Below, in pieces: positions 20,256-30,052 of a DNA stretch of 64,000 nucleotides. Source of the stretch: CAVRAZ01 sp963719135 (GTDB lineage: Bacteria; Pseudomonadota; Gammaproteobacteria; DSM-19610); the NCBI GenBank assembly GCA_963719135.1, contig CAVRAZ010000001.1, forward strand, positions 1 to 64,000, written 5' to 3'. The notes under the pieces were generated by a model, which was not told the DNA's origin, searched no databases, and was given only the letters and a program-made list of their open reading frames with translations. The translations under genes were made by a program, and so were the position numbers. The stretch's first letter is position 1, and each line of letters opens with the position of its first letter.

Positions 20256-20681
20256 TCACGCTGCTCTTGGTAATCGAGCACGTTCGGTGGGACGAAGAAA
20301 GTCCTGTCTCAACAAGGGTTCGCATTCACGACCACAGAATTGGCAATCAATCGCCGCATTGGCATGTCGGCGCGCGCAGTCCTGAGGACTTTCCGGTGTG
20401 GTCAATGCCTGTGGAAGTAGAACAAGCGCCACCACCGCGGGGGAACCCTGATGCGTTACTTTTTGTTTTTGACGCGCCCGGAACCGGCGCTGGCGTGCGG
20501 CGTTGGCCAGGCGACCCCGGTAAGTCGAACGGTAACGGGAGCCGGCGCGTCGCAACGACCCCTGGCGGGCCCGTTCCGCGCAACCGCCGGCACAGTACAC
20601 GTTCCCCCGATCGCAATCCCGGCAGACAAACACCTGGCAATGACAGGCGGCGCAGTGGTACAGCCGGGCACTGGGTTTCAT
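20256..20681 (-). CDS. IS21-associated zinc-ribbon protein
   Basis: Starting at MKPSARLYHC the product is 141 residues. It has CAACHCQVFVCRDCDRGNVYC, which gives several CxxC-type pairs, then an arginine-rich stretch (RLANAARQRRFRARQKQKVTHQGSP) and a second CQFCGREC motif. Its stop TGA directly abuts the istA ATG. Similar proteins sit upstream of istA in some IS21 elements, from memory. Binding to element ends or regulation of istA would fit a zinc- and Arg-rich protein, but neither has been shown. Confidence 0.6.
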   Translation of the reverse strand: MKPSARLYHCAACHCQVFVCRDCDRGNVYCAGGCAERARQGSLRRAGSRYRSTYRGRLANAARQRRFRARQKQKVTHQGSPAVVALVLLPQALTTPESPQDCARRHANAAIDCQFCGRECEPLLRQDFLRPTERARLPRAA

Positions 20682-21145
20682 CGGCACAACCGGCCGATGG
20701 GGGCTGGATAAAGACCACGCCCGGTGCGACACTGGCGTGGCTGTGCGAAAGCACGGTTTGGGGCGTAGCGTCAGCGTTGACCGTCAAATCGTGGCTGGCG
20801 TTACGCCCATCTCCTCGGCCAGCCTGTCTTACCTATTTCCAGATTTCCTGTCACCTGATGCGGGTGACTCCGCACCGGTCAAACCTCGGTCTTGCACACC
20901 AAGACGCCGACGCAGACTTCAGTGGCGGGTTGCCCCTGGAATGGAACCGCGGCAAATAGCCGCGGGTTTTCGTCGGCACTTACAGTTCGGCCAGCCGAGC
21001 TCTTCTCAGTCCGGAAGTGCGTCTAAAACGTTTTCCAGAATCTCTATAAATTAGGGGGTTAGAAGGCCAAGAACGACCTAATTTTAGACACCCTCACACC
21101 CTATAATTTGCTGATATTTCAAAGTGGTTAGGGCTTGTTCGATGA
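20682..21145. other. Non-coding stretch between the IS21 cassette and the tRNA fragment
   Basis: It should contain the cassette promoter, the right-hand hairpin (20947-20970) and an AT-richer segment (about 21025-21120). That segment might be the arm of an integrated element next to the tRNA scar. No gene is supported. Confidence 0.4.
20947..20970 (+). terminator. Hairpin, right of the IS21 cassette
   Basis: CCGCGGCAAATAGCCGCGG followed by GTTTT on the + strand. It is the exact inverted counterpart of the hairpin at 17583-17601. Confidence 0.55.
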
Positions 21146-21464
<319 letters not shown>

Positions 21465-21881
21465 CTCTCGCCCCGACCCTATGAATTGGGTTCCTGAGGG
21501 AACTCTTTCGTCCTCAGGGTCGCTCGGATTCCCGATCCGGCTCACCCTCGCCCCGACCAATGTCGTGACGCATCCGGACCGAACGGAGGCGATTGTTCGG
21601 TTCATTGCAGATTCCTTAACAACATCGCCGCCGCACTGATCAGTGGCGCCATGGCGCACGCGTTCTTCGAGACCAATGCACATTATCCGGTCCGCCGGCA
21701 TCGCCGCGGCGTCGAATGCCGGTGGCGCCCCTGGCCTCGGTGAATTGGAATGGCGTTGAGGCGGCTGTCAGCGCTGTGCGGCGTGCTTTTCTTCGGCAGC
21801 TTCGTGATGAATAATGCACCGATCGAATCCGCGCGCAACCGCGCGGGCGCCGTACCCGCACCCTGCCACAGGAGTTGCCTC
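21465..21881. other. Diverged repeat copies and cstA upstream region
   Basis: The first 90 bp are degenerate tRNA-end repeats. The remainder has no supported gene and ends with CAGGAG seven bases before the cstA start. Confidence 0.4.
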
Positions 21882-23974
21882 ATGTCCGAACCCGTCGATT
21901 CCAGAACACGTCCGCTGCGGATGCTGGCCTGGTTCGCCGTCGCCGTCCTGGGTGCGTCCGCGGTCGGCGGCATCGCCCTGCATCGCGGCGAGAGCATCAA
22001 CAGCCTCTGGTTTGTCGTCGCGGCGGTGTGCGTGTACGCCATCGGTTACCGGTTCTACGCCGCCTTCATCGCTGCCAAGGTGCTGGTGCTCGACCCGACC
22101 CGCGCCACGCCGGCGGAGCGCTTCAACGACGGCCGCGATTTCGTGCCGACCAACAAGTGGATCGTCTTCGGCCACCACTTCGCCGCCATCGCCGGCCCCG
22201 GCCCGCTGATCGGCCCGACGCTGGCCGCGCAGTTCGGCTATCTGCCGGGCACGCTCTGGATTCTGATCGGCGCCGTGCTGGGCGGCTGCGTGCAGGACTT
22301 CGTCATCCTGTTCTTTTCGACGCGCCGCGACGGCCGCTCGCTGGGGCAGATGGCGCGCGATGAACTCGGGCCGCTGGGCGGCGTGGCCGCGCTGCTCGGC
22401 GTGATGACCATCATGATCATTCTCATCGCCGTGCTCGGCCTGGTGGTGGTCAACGCCATGAAGCACAGTCCCTGGGCCACGTCGACGATAGCCGCCACCA
22501 TCCCGATCGCGATCCTGATCGGCCTGTACCTGCGCGAGCTGCGCCCCGGACGCGTGCTCGAAGGCACACTGCTCGGCGTGGCGCTGCTGCTGTTCGCGGT
22601 GTGGGGCGGCGGCTGGATCGACCATCAGCCCGCATTGCGCGGCTGGTTCGACTATGAAGGTCCCGCAGCTCGCGCTGATGGTCATCGGCTACGGCTTCGC
22701 CGCGGCGGTGCTGCCGGTCTGGCTGCTGCTGGCGCCGCGCGACTACCTGTCCACCTTCATGAAGCTCGGCACCATCACCGCGCTGGCGGTGGCCATCGTC
22801 ATCCTGCACCCGGACATTCGGATGCCGGCGCTCACGCGCTTCGTCGACGGCACCGGTCCGATCTTCGGCGGCAAACTGTTCCCGTTCGTGTTCATCACCA
22901 TCGCCTGCGGCGCCATCTCCGGCTTCCATTCGCTGATCGCCTCGGGTACGACGCCGAAACTGCTGTCCAGCGAGCGCGACATGCAGCATGATCGGTTACG
23001 GCGGCATGATGATGGAATCCTTCGTCGCCATCATGGCGATGATCGCCGCCTGCGTGCTCGACCCCGGCGTGTTTTTCGCCATCAACAGCCCGGCCGGCAT
23101 CGTCGGTGCCGAAGCGGCCGACGCGGTGGCGAAGATTTCCAGCTGGGGCTTTCCGGTCACGGCCGATCAGATGGCGGCGCTTGCGCGCGAAATGGGCGAG
23201 GCGACGCTGTTCGCGCGCACCGGCGGCGCGCCGTCGCTCGCGGTGGGCATGGCCAGCATCTTCGCCACTGCGTTCGGCGCCGGTCTGCTCGCGGTGTGGT
23301 ACCACTTCGCCATCATGTTCGAGGCGCTGTTCATCCTCACCACGCTGGATGCCGGCACGCGCGTCGCGCGCTTCATGCTGCAGGACATGCTGGGCAATCT
23401 CGTTCCCGGCCTCGGCCGCACCCGCTGGATTCCGGGCGTATTGCTCACCAGCGGACTGGTGGTGGCGGCCTGGGGCTACTTCCTTTACATGGGCACCATC
23501 GACCCGCTGGGCGGCATCAACAGCCTGTGGCCGCTGTTCGGCATCTCCAACCAGATGCTCGCCGCCATCGCCTTGTGCGTTGCCACCACCATCCTGATCA
23601 AATCGGGCAAGGTGCGCTTCGCTTGGGTGACCGCGGTTCCACTCGCCTGGCTGGTGACGATCACGTCCAGCGCCGCCTGGGAGAAGCTGTTCAACCCCGA
23701 GACGCGCATCGGGTTCATCGCCCACGCCAACGACCTGGCCGGCAGGCTCGCCGCCGGCGCGATCCCGCCGGAGCAGATCGCGCAGTCGCAGCAGATTCTG
23801 TTCAATGACCACCTCAACGCCGTGCTGACCATGGTGTTCCTGCTGATCACCTGGGTGCTGGTGTTCGATACGCTGCGCGTCTCGCTGCGCGTGCTGCGCG
23901 GCCGCACGCATCCGCCGCTGAGCGAAGCGCCGCACGAACCCACGCGGCTGGTCGAAGACTGGGTGCGGGATTGA
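21882..23974 (+). pseudogene. cstA: Carbon starvation protein CstA with two frameshifts
   Basis: CstA is a large inner-membrane peptide/pyruvate transporter induced by carbon limitation. The ATG at 21882 has CAGGAG upstream. The first segment (MSEPVDSRTR through NKWIVFGHHFAAIAGPGPLIGP to LRGWFDY) shifts frame near 22655-22668 into PQLALMVIGYGFAAAVLPVW. That segment shifts again near 22987 into MIGYGGMMMESFVAIMAMIAA and runs to 23974. The parts are collinear and together about 697 residues, the normal length. Two single-base slips in one gene mean either a recent pseudogene or sequencing errors. YbdD follows, as usual. Confidence 0.8.
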
Positions 23975-23979
23975 CGCCG

Positions 23980-24159
23980 ATGCGCAGGCTGCACCGGTTA
24001 TGGGCCTGGGTGCGCCGTCTGAGCGGCGACGATGCCTATGAGCGGTATCTCGCGCACTGGCGTGAACACCACGCCGATGACGGCGCGCCGCTGAACCGCA
24101 AGCAATTCTACAAGGCGGAACTGGAACGCAAATGGAACCGTATCCGTCGCTGTTGCTGA
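23980..24159 (+). CDS. YbdD/YjiX-family small protein
   Basis: The 59-residue product has the family's pattern: an N-terminal basic amphipathic stretch, DDAYERYLAHWREHH, then RKQFYKAELERKWNRIRRCC with the terminal cysteine pair. These proteins are encoded directly behind cstA-type transporters and are thought to be needed for uptake. The start was set at the ATG five bases after the cstA stop. It appears intact. Confidence 0.8.
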   Translation: MRRLHRLWAWVRRLSGDDAYERYLAHWREHHADDGAPLNRKQFYKAELERKWNRIRRCC

Positions 24160-24223
24160 ATCCGGTGCGCGAATCTCGGCCAGGGACCGCGCGCAGCGCG
24201 CCGCCGGCCGCACAGGCATTTTC

Positions 24224-25597
24224 ATGAGCCTGCTGCGCACCAAACCCATCAACGCCGACCTGTTCTGCGACACCGGGCTCAAGCGCTGCCTGGGGGCGTT
24301 CGACCTGACCCTGCTCGGCATCGGCGCCATCATCGGCGCGGGGATTTTCGTGCTCACCGGTGTGGCCGCGGCGACGCAGGCCGGTCCGGCCATCGTGCTC
24401 TCGTATGTCGTGGCGGGATTCGCCTGCGCGTTCTCGGCACTGGCCTACGCGGAACTTGCCGCGAGCATCGGCGGCTGTGGCAGCGCCTACGGCTACGCCT
24501 ACGCGGGCCTGGGCGAACTCGTCGCCTGGATCATCGGCTGGGACCTGATCCTGGAATACGGTGTGGCGACGGCGGCGGTGGCGATCGGCTGGTCGGGCTA
24601 TTTCAACAACGCGCTGGCCGCCATGGGCCTGGGTCTGCCGGAGGCGTGGCTGAAGGCGCCGGGCGACGGCGGCATCGTCGATCTGCCCGCTGCCGCCATC
24701 GTCGTGCTGCTCGCTGCACTGCTCGCCATCGGCGTGCGCCAGAGCGCGCGTTTCAACGCCGCGATGGTGCTGATCAAGCTCGCCGCCATCGCGACCTTCA
24801 TCGCGGTGGCCGCGTTCCATGTGAATCCGGCCAACTGGACGCCGTTCATGCCCTTCGGCTGGGGCGGCGTGATGTCCGGCGCGGCGTTGATCTTTTTCGC
24901 CTATATCGGTTTCGACGCCGTGTCCACCGCCGCGGAAGAGGCGATCGACCCGCCGCGCGATCTGCCCATCGGCATCATCGCATCGCTGCTGGTGTGCACC
25001 GTCATCTACATGCTGGTCGCCGGGCTGCTGACCGCCATCGTGCCCTATGGCACGCTGAACGTGGCTTCGCCGGTCGCCGACGCGCTGCTGCATCTGGGCT
25101 ACCGGACGGCCGCCGGCTTCATCGCGGCCGGCGCCATCGCGGGCCTGAGCACGGTGATGCTGGTTCTTTACTACGGTCTGACGCGCGTCTTCCTGGCCAT
25201 GGCGCGCGACGGCCTGTTGCCGCCGGTGTTTTCGGTGATCAATCGCAGGACGCATACGCCGGTGCGCGTGGTGCTGGTGAGCGGCGCGCTGATCGCTCTG
25301 ATCGCCGGGTTCACCCCCATCGGGGAAGTCGCGGAGCTGGTGAACATCGGCACGCTGGCCGCCTTCGTCCTGGTGTGCGGCGGGGTGATCGTGCTGCGCC
25401 GGACCCGGCCGGATTTGCCGAGACCGTTCAAGACGCCCTTCAGTCCGCTGATCCCGCTGCTCGGCATGGCCTTTTGCCTGTACCTGATGACCCGTCTGCC
25501 GGCAATCACCTGGGCGCGCTTCGTGATCTGGCTGGTTCTTGGCATGGTCGTTTACTTCGGCTATTCCCGAACGCGCAGCCTGCTGGCGCGATCCTGA
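24224..25597 (+). CDS. APC-family amino acid permease
   Basis: The 457-residue inner-membrane protein has about 12 hydrophobic segments. The TM1 motif GIGAIIGAGIFVLTG and the FFAYIGFDAVSTAAEE motif in TM6 are typical of the cationic amino acid transporter (CAT) branch. It probably imports amino acids by proton symport; substrate cannot be assigned. It stands alone, 64 bp after ybdD, and may be co-transcribed with it. Its length is normal and no lesions are seen. Confidence 0.85.
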   Translation: MSLLRTKPINADLFCDTGLKRCLGAFDLTLLGIGAIIGAGIFVLTGVAAATQAGPAIVLSYVVAGFACAFSALAYAELAASIGGCGSAYGYAYAGLGELVAWIIGWDLILEYGVATAAVAIGWSGYFNNALAAMGLGLPEAWLKAPGDGGIVDLPAAAIVVLLAALLAIGVRQSARFNAAMVLIKLAAIATFIAVAAFHVNPANWTPFMPFGWGGVMSGAALIFFAYIGFDAVSTAAEEAIDPPRDLPIGIIASLLVCTVIYMLVAGLLTAIVPYGTLNVASPVADALLHLGYRTAAGFIAAGAIAGLSTVMLVLYYGLTRVFLAMARDGLLPPVFSVINRRTHTPVRVVLVSGALIALIAGFTPIGEVAELVNIGTLAAFVLVCGGVIVLRRTRPDLPRPFKTPFSPLIPLLGMAFCLYLMTRLPAITWARFVIWLVLGMVVYFGYSRTRSLLARS

Positions 25598-25771
25598 GCC
25601 GGATTGCCATCCGTGCAGACAGAGCGCGCAAAAGGTACGATGGCCGGTATGGGGATTGCTTGCGCCATGAGGGTTTTCAGTCGGGGCGCGCCTGGATGTT
25701 TCGCGCGCGCGGCCGGCGCGCGGGCTCCCGGCGCGCAAGGATTCACGTAAGCGCTGAACGGGCGGGTGACG

Positions 25772-26371
25772 ATGCTGCACGAATTCATTGACTGGCTGCT
25801 GGCGACGGTTCGGGACTGGGACTACGCGGGCATCCTGATTCTCATGGGTCTCGAATCCACTGTGCTGCCCGTGCCGTCGGAGCTGGTGCTGATTCCGGCC
25901 GGCTACCTCGCCTACCAGGGCGAAATGAATTTCGCGCTCATCGTGCTGGCGTCGGCATTGGGCGGTCTGCTGGGTGCGTCGATCAACTATGCTTTCGCGT
26001 TGTGGGTCGGCCGGCCGTTTCTGGAACGCTGGGGCAAATACTTCTTCGTGCGCCCGCAACTGTTGCACAAGACGGACGCATTCTTCGCCAGGCACGGCGC
26101 GGTGTCCATTTTCACGGGGCGCCTGGTGCCGGGTATCCGGCATCTGATTTCGCTGCCCGCCGGCGTGAGCCGCATGAGTTACGGCACGTTTGCCTTCTAT
26201 ACCAGCCTGGGCGCCGGGCTGTGGTCGCTGATTCTGACATCGACGGGATACCTGATCGGCGGAAACGAGGCGCTGGTGCAGCAGTATCTGAAACAGATCA
26301 CCCTGGTCCTGATCGCCACGATCGCGGCTGGCCTGTATGTCTACTGGCGCTTGCAGCGCAATCGGAGTTGA
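25772..26371 (+). CDS. DedA-family membrane protein
   Basis: The 199-residue protein of the VTT/SNARE-associated superfamily has ESTVLPVPSELVLIPAGYLA near the N terminus and the conserved GRLVPGIRHLISLPAGVSRMSY block, with acidic residues near position 30 and arginines that are essential in E. coli homologues. DedA proteins are implicated in lipid scrambling, undecaprenyl-phosphate recycling and membrane-potential homeostasis. ATG at 25772 was preferred to the GTG six bases before. It precedes the pqi genes, another envelope-lipid system. Confidence 0.85.
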   Translation: MLHEFIDWLLATVRDWDYAGILILMGLESTVLPVPSELVLIPAGYLAYQGEMNFALIVLASALGGLLGASINYAFALWVGRPFLERWGKYFFVRPQLLHKTDAFFARHGAVSIFTGRLVPGIRHLISLPAGVSRMSYGTFAFYTSLGAGLWSLILTSTGYLIGGNEALVQQYLKQITLVLIATIAAGLYVYWRLQRNRS

Positions 26372-26439
26372 AGCGCCGTACCCGGCGCGATCAGCCGCCC
26401 GTATTGGCAGACAAGTTGTGCGCAGGGATAATCGCGTCC

Positions 26440-27090
26440 ATGACCGGTTTCGGAACAGTGAGCGAGGCGGGCGGCGGGCTGGTGGCCTGTCACGAATGCG
26501 ACGCGCTGCAGTACTTGCCGGCGCTGGCGGCCGGCCAGGCGGCGCGCTGCCGGGTCTGCCGCGCAACGCTGCTGCGCAATCCGCGCGGCGGGCTGGACCG
26601 GCCCATCGCCCTGTTCAGCGCAGCCCTGATTCTTCTGCTGTTGGCCAATAGTTTCCCGTTTCTCGAGCTTGAGATTCAGGGCCGAATCGAGATCACCAGT
26701 ATTTTCGGCGCATCCCGTGCGCTGTACGAGGCCGGAATGGGCGAACTGGCGGTGGTGGTCCTCATCACCAGTATCGTGGCACCGGCGCTTCTGATCGCCA
26801 GCAGTCTGTACGTACTGTTGAACGTCAGGTTCGGGCTGCGGCTGCCGGGAGCCAGGCTGGCACTGTCGTGGATCAGTCATCTGCAACCCTGGGGGATGCT
26901 GGATGTCTTCATGCTCGGGGTGCTGGTGGCCTTCGTCAGACTCGGCGCCATGGCGACCATGCACACGGGTGTCTCACTGTACGCCTACGCTGGCCTGATC
27001 CTGATGTCGGCGGCGGCATCGGCGGCGTTCGAACCCAGTTACCTCTGGCGCTTGCTGGACAAACGGGAGAATCTGCGGCATGCGCGCTAG
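26440..27090 (+). CDS. pqiA: PqiA-domain protein 1
   Basis: The 216-residue product has a zinc-ribbon-like CHECDALQ/CRVCRATL pair followed by four hydrophobic segments and LANSFPFLELEIQG, hallmark of one PqiA domain. E. coli PqiA fuses two such domains; here the second is a separate gene overlapping by 11 bp. PqiA is the inner-membrane part of the PqiABC MCE-type lipid-trafficking system. The start was placed at the ATG at 26440; an open frame upstream overlaps dedA and is not coding. Confidence 0.82.
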   Translation: MTGFGTVSEAGGGLVACHECDALQYLPALAAGQAARCRVCRATLLRNPRGGLDRPIALFSAALILLLLANSFPFLELEIQGRIEITSIFGASRALYEAGMGELAVVVLITSIVAPALLIASSLYVLLNVRFGLRLPGARLALSWISHLQPWGMLDVFMLGVLVAFVRLGAMATMHTGVSLYAYAGLILMSAAASAAFEPSYLWRLLDKRENLRHAR

Positions 27091-27700
27091 AGACATCGGC
27101 CTGGCCGCCTGTCATACTTGCGGGCTGTTGCAGAGACTGCCGCCGCGCGGTCGCGGACACTGTCCGCGTTGCGGTTCGGCGGTTCATCTGCGCAAGCCCG
27201 GCGGCATCCAGCTCACCTGGGCGCTGTTGCTTTCCGCGATCATCGCCTACCTTCCGGCCAACCTGTACCCAGTGATGACCGTGGTGTCGCTGGGCAGCAG
27301 CCAGTCCGACACCATCCTCAGCGGCGTCGTCTATCTGTTTCTGCACGGCGACTGGCCGCTGGCGCTGATCGTGTTCGTGGCCAGCGTGATGGTTCCGCTG
27401 GTGAAGATGGTGGTACTGGTCTATCTGCTGTTGTCGGTGCAACGGCGGTCACTGCTGCGCAGGAAGCAGCGAACCCGGCTGTTTCGCCTGATCGAGCTGG
27501 TGGGGCGCTGGTCGATGGTGGATATCTTCGTGGTTGCGCTGCTCGCCGCGCTGGTGCAGGCCGGCGCGCTTGCGACCATCGTGCCCGGCGTGGGCGCCAT
27601 TGCCTTTACGACCGTGGTGGTGCTGACCATGCTGGCGGCGTTAAGCTTCGACCCGCGGCTCATCTGGGATCACGAGGAACAGCAGCATGGCGTCGTCTGA
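27080..27700 (+). CDS. pqiA: PqiA-domain protein 2
   Basis: The 206-residue product is the second PqiA domain: CHTCGLLQ/CPRCGSAV zinc ribbon, YLPANLYPVMTVVSLG, and four membrane segments including GRWSMVDIFVVALLAALVQ. It overlaps both neighbours, indicating a coupled operon. Together with the upstream half-protein it should form the inner-membrane complex that feeds or receives lipids from PqiB. A YebS-like assignment is possible, since PqiA and YebS cannot be told apart by eye. Confidence 0.82.
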   Translation: MRARDIGLAACHTCGLLQRLPPRGRGHCPRCGSAVHLRKPGGIQLTWALLLSAIIAYLPANLYPVMTVVSLGSSQSDTILSGVVYLFLHGDWPLALIVFVASVMVPLVKMVVLVYLLLSVQRRSLLRRKQRTRLFRLIELVGRWSMVDIFVVALLAALVQAGALATIVPGVGAIAFTTVVVLTMLAALSFDPRLIWDHEEQQHGVV

Positions 27701-29351
27701 CGAGCAGCCTGCGCTCGACAATCTGCCGGAGGCGGTGGTGGACCCGGAGCGCAGGGCGTTTTCCGTGGTGTGGCTGCTGCCGCTGGTCGCGTTGCTGGCC
27801 GGCATCTGGCTGATCGCCAAGACCGTGTCGGAGCGCGGACCGGATATCGTCGTGACTTTCAAGACGGCGGAAGGCATCGAGGAAGGCAAGACGCTGGTCA
27901 AGCTCAAGGACGTCAAGGTCGGCAGCGTCAAATCGGTAACGTTCAGCAACGATCTGTCCGAAGTGCACGTCGAAATATCGATGACGCGTCAGACACAGCC
28001 GTATTTGACGGACAAGACCCGCTTTTGGGTGGTCCGGCCGCGCCTGGGTGCCGGAGAGGTCTCCGGACTGGGAACGCTGGTCAGCGGCGTCTACATCGCG
28101 ATCGACCCCAACGACACCGGCAAGCCGCAGCGGCGCTTTACGGGACTCGAGAAACCGCCGGTGATCACCACCGACCGCACGGGCACGAGCTACCGGCTGC
28201 GTGCCGACAGACTCGGCTCGCTGTCGGTAGGCACCCCCATCTACTACCGCCAGATCCAGGTGGGCGAGGTGACCGATTACCGGCTCAGCGAAAACGAGGA
28301 TTACGTCGACGTGGGTATCTTCGTCGAGTCTCCGCACGATCGTTACATCACCCCGGCGACGCGGTTCTGGAATGCCAGCGGCGTCAACGTCACGCTCACT
28401 TCCGCGGGCATGGAAGCGTCGATGGAATCGCTGGCCTCGCTGCTCAGTGGCGGCATCGCGTTCCAGACGCCGGCGGAATTCGGCAACGCTGGGCAGGCGG
28501 ATGCGGGCCACGTGTTCACCCTCTACCCGAATCGCAAGATCAGCATGGAACAGGCGATTACCAACGTCACCACGTTCGCGCTGCGGTTCGAAAGCACCGT
28601 GCGCGGGCTGGAAGTCGGCGCACCGGTGGAATATCGCGGTATTCGTCTCGGCACGGTGAAAGCCATCGAGCTCGGATCGTCGCCGCACAATGCGCAGATT
28701 CTGGTGCCGGTCGTGCTCGTGGACCTCGAACCTCAGCGGCTGGAAGCGTACGGGACGGTGGCCGGCTCCAAGCACGCCGGCGCGCAACTCGACGAGTTGA
28801 TTCACGATCCCATCAAGCGGGCACGCCGGCAGGTTGAAAAGTACGGTCTGCGCGCGCGCCTGCAGACGGGAAATCTGGTTACGGGCAAATTGTTCGTCGA
28901 TCTGGACTTTTATCCCGATGCGCCGCCGGCGACGCTCGACATGACCGGGGTCTACCCCGAAATTCCGACGATGCCGAGTTCCTTCGAAGGGATACTGGGC
29001 AGCATCCAGCAACTGTTGACCACGCTGGAAAAGAGCAACCTGGAGGATACGGCGGCCAAGCTGAATACGCTCATGACATCCACCAGCACCTTGATGGCCG
29101 TGCTGGCGAAGGACGCGCCCGGCCTGACCACCGAATTGCACGGCGCGCTGGCGGAGGCCCGGACGACGTTCAAGCAAGCGGCGGACGCGCTGCAGACGGT
29201 CAGCAGCGCCACCTCCCCGAACGGCGAAATCGGCAGCCAGTTGCAGGATGCCCTGAAAGAGGTGTCCACGGCGGCGCGTTCCATCCGCCTGGTGGCCGAC
29301 TATATCGAGCGTCATCCGGAAGCCCTGTTGAAAGGCAAGGGGGACCAGTGA
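27687..29351 (+). CDS. pqiB: PqiB-like MCE protein with three MlaD domains
   Basis: The 554-residue protein has one N-terminal transmembrane segment (FSVVWLLPLVALLAGIWLIAK) and three MCE/MlaD domains beginning near residues 40, 160 and 280. GLEVGAPVEYRGIRLGTV marks the third. A C-terminal helical region (about 430-554) should form the needle-like channel. PqiB hexamers bridge the periplasm to carry lipids between inner and outer membranes. The gene overlaps pqiA2 and pqiC. Confidence 0.88.
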   Translation: MASSDEQPALDNLPEAVVDPERRAFSVVWLLPLVALLAGIWLIAKTVSERGPDIVVTFKTAEGIEEGKTLVKLKDVKVGSVKSVTFSNDLSEVHVEISMTRQTQPYLTDKTRFWVVRPRLGAGEVSGLGTLVSGVYIAIDPNDTGKPQRRFTGLEKPPVITTDRTGTSYRLRADRLGSLSVGTPIYYRQIQVGEVTDYRLSENEDYVDVGIFVESPHDRYITPATRFWNASGVNVTLTSAGMEASMESLASLLSGGIAFQTPAEFGNAGQADAGHVFTLYPNRKISMEQAITNVTTFALRFESTVRGLEVGAPVEYRGIRLGTVKAIELGSSPHNAQILVPVVLVDLEPQRLEAYGTVAGSKHAGAQLDELIHDPIKRARRQVEKYGLRARLQTGNLVTGKLFVDLDFYPDAPPATLDMTGVYPEIPTMPSSFEGILGSIQQLLTTLEKSNLEDTAAKLNTLMTSTSTLMAVLAKDAPGLTTELHGALAEARTTFKQAADALQTVSSATSPNGEIGSQLQDALKEVSTAARSIRLVADYIERHPEALLKGKGDQ

Positions 29352-29989
29352 GAATTCTGACCCTGAAGATGCCGCCGCTCAGGCTCCTGCTCGGCACCCT
29401 GCTGTTGGCCGCCTGCAGTCTCGGCGGCCCGAGCCGGCCGGCGCACTTTTACGCGTTGAGCGTCAACACCGCCGGGCCGGCCGAAGCGGCTGCACCTTCA
29501 CCGATGATCGGTGTCGGTCCCGTCAGCCTGCCGGAGATATACGACCGGCCGCAGATCGTCACGCGCCCGGACGCCAATCGGGTCGAACTGGCCGAGTACG
29601 ACCGCTGGAGCGGCAGCCTCGGCGAGGACCTGCAGCGGGTGCTGGTGCAGAACCTGGCCGGACGCCTGAACAACGACAATATCGTCGGGTGGCCGTGGCA
29701 ACGCCAGGCAACCCCGGTGCTCCAGGTCGCCGTGCAATTTTTCCGCTTCGACGGGGATGTCGGGAAACAGGCCTACCTGGCGGGCGTGTGGCAACTGTTC
29801 AACGTCGCCGCCGGCTGTCGTCTGGAAGTGCATCGTTTTGCGGTCACCCGTGCGCCGGACGGACCGGGCTACGCCGCGTATGTCGGTGCGCTGAGTCTGG
29901 CGCTGGCGCAACTGAGTGATGAGATCGCCGGGCGCCTCGCTGGCGCCGGTCCCGGTTGCCAGCGCGGCACCGGACCGGACGCGCGATAA
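29348..29989 (+). CDS. pqiC: PqiC-like outer-membrane lipoprotein
   Basis: The 213-residue product has a lipoprotein signal with lipobox LLAAC (Cys 23), so it is lipidated and probably sorted to the outer membrane. The body matches the ABC-transport auxiliary (DUF330) fold: HFYALSVN, IGVGPVSLPEIYDRPQIVTR and LAEYDRWSGSLGEDLQRVL. PqiC docks the PqiB needle at the outer membrane. The GTG start overlaps the pqiB stop by four bases. Confidence 0.85.
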   Translation: MRILTLKMPPLRLLLGTLLLAACSLGGPSRPAHFYALSVNTAGPAEAAAPSPMIGVGPVSLPEIYDRPQIVTRPDANRVELAEYDRWSGSLGEDLQRVLVQNLAGRLNNDNIVGWPWQRQATPVLQVAVQFFRFDGDVGKQAYLAGVWQLFNVAAGCRLEVHRFAVTRAPDGPGYAAYVGALSLALAQLSDEIAGRLAGAGPGCQRGTGPDAR

Positions 29990-30052
29990 AAAACCGCCGT
30001 CGCGCCGCGCCAGCCGGCCGGGCCGGTCAGCCTGTTACGCCGGCTGCGACGC

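Noticed and set aside
22895..26566. Very long minus-strand open frame (over 1,200 codons) opposite cstA, the permease and dedA
   Set aside because: It is antisense to clearly homologous genes, very rich in Arg, Gln, His and Asp as expected from GC-rich shadow frames, and has no domain.
27660..29315. Minus-strand open frame of about 550 codons opposite pqiB
   Set aside because: pqiB has three MCE domains and fits its operon; the antisense frame has none of these features.
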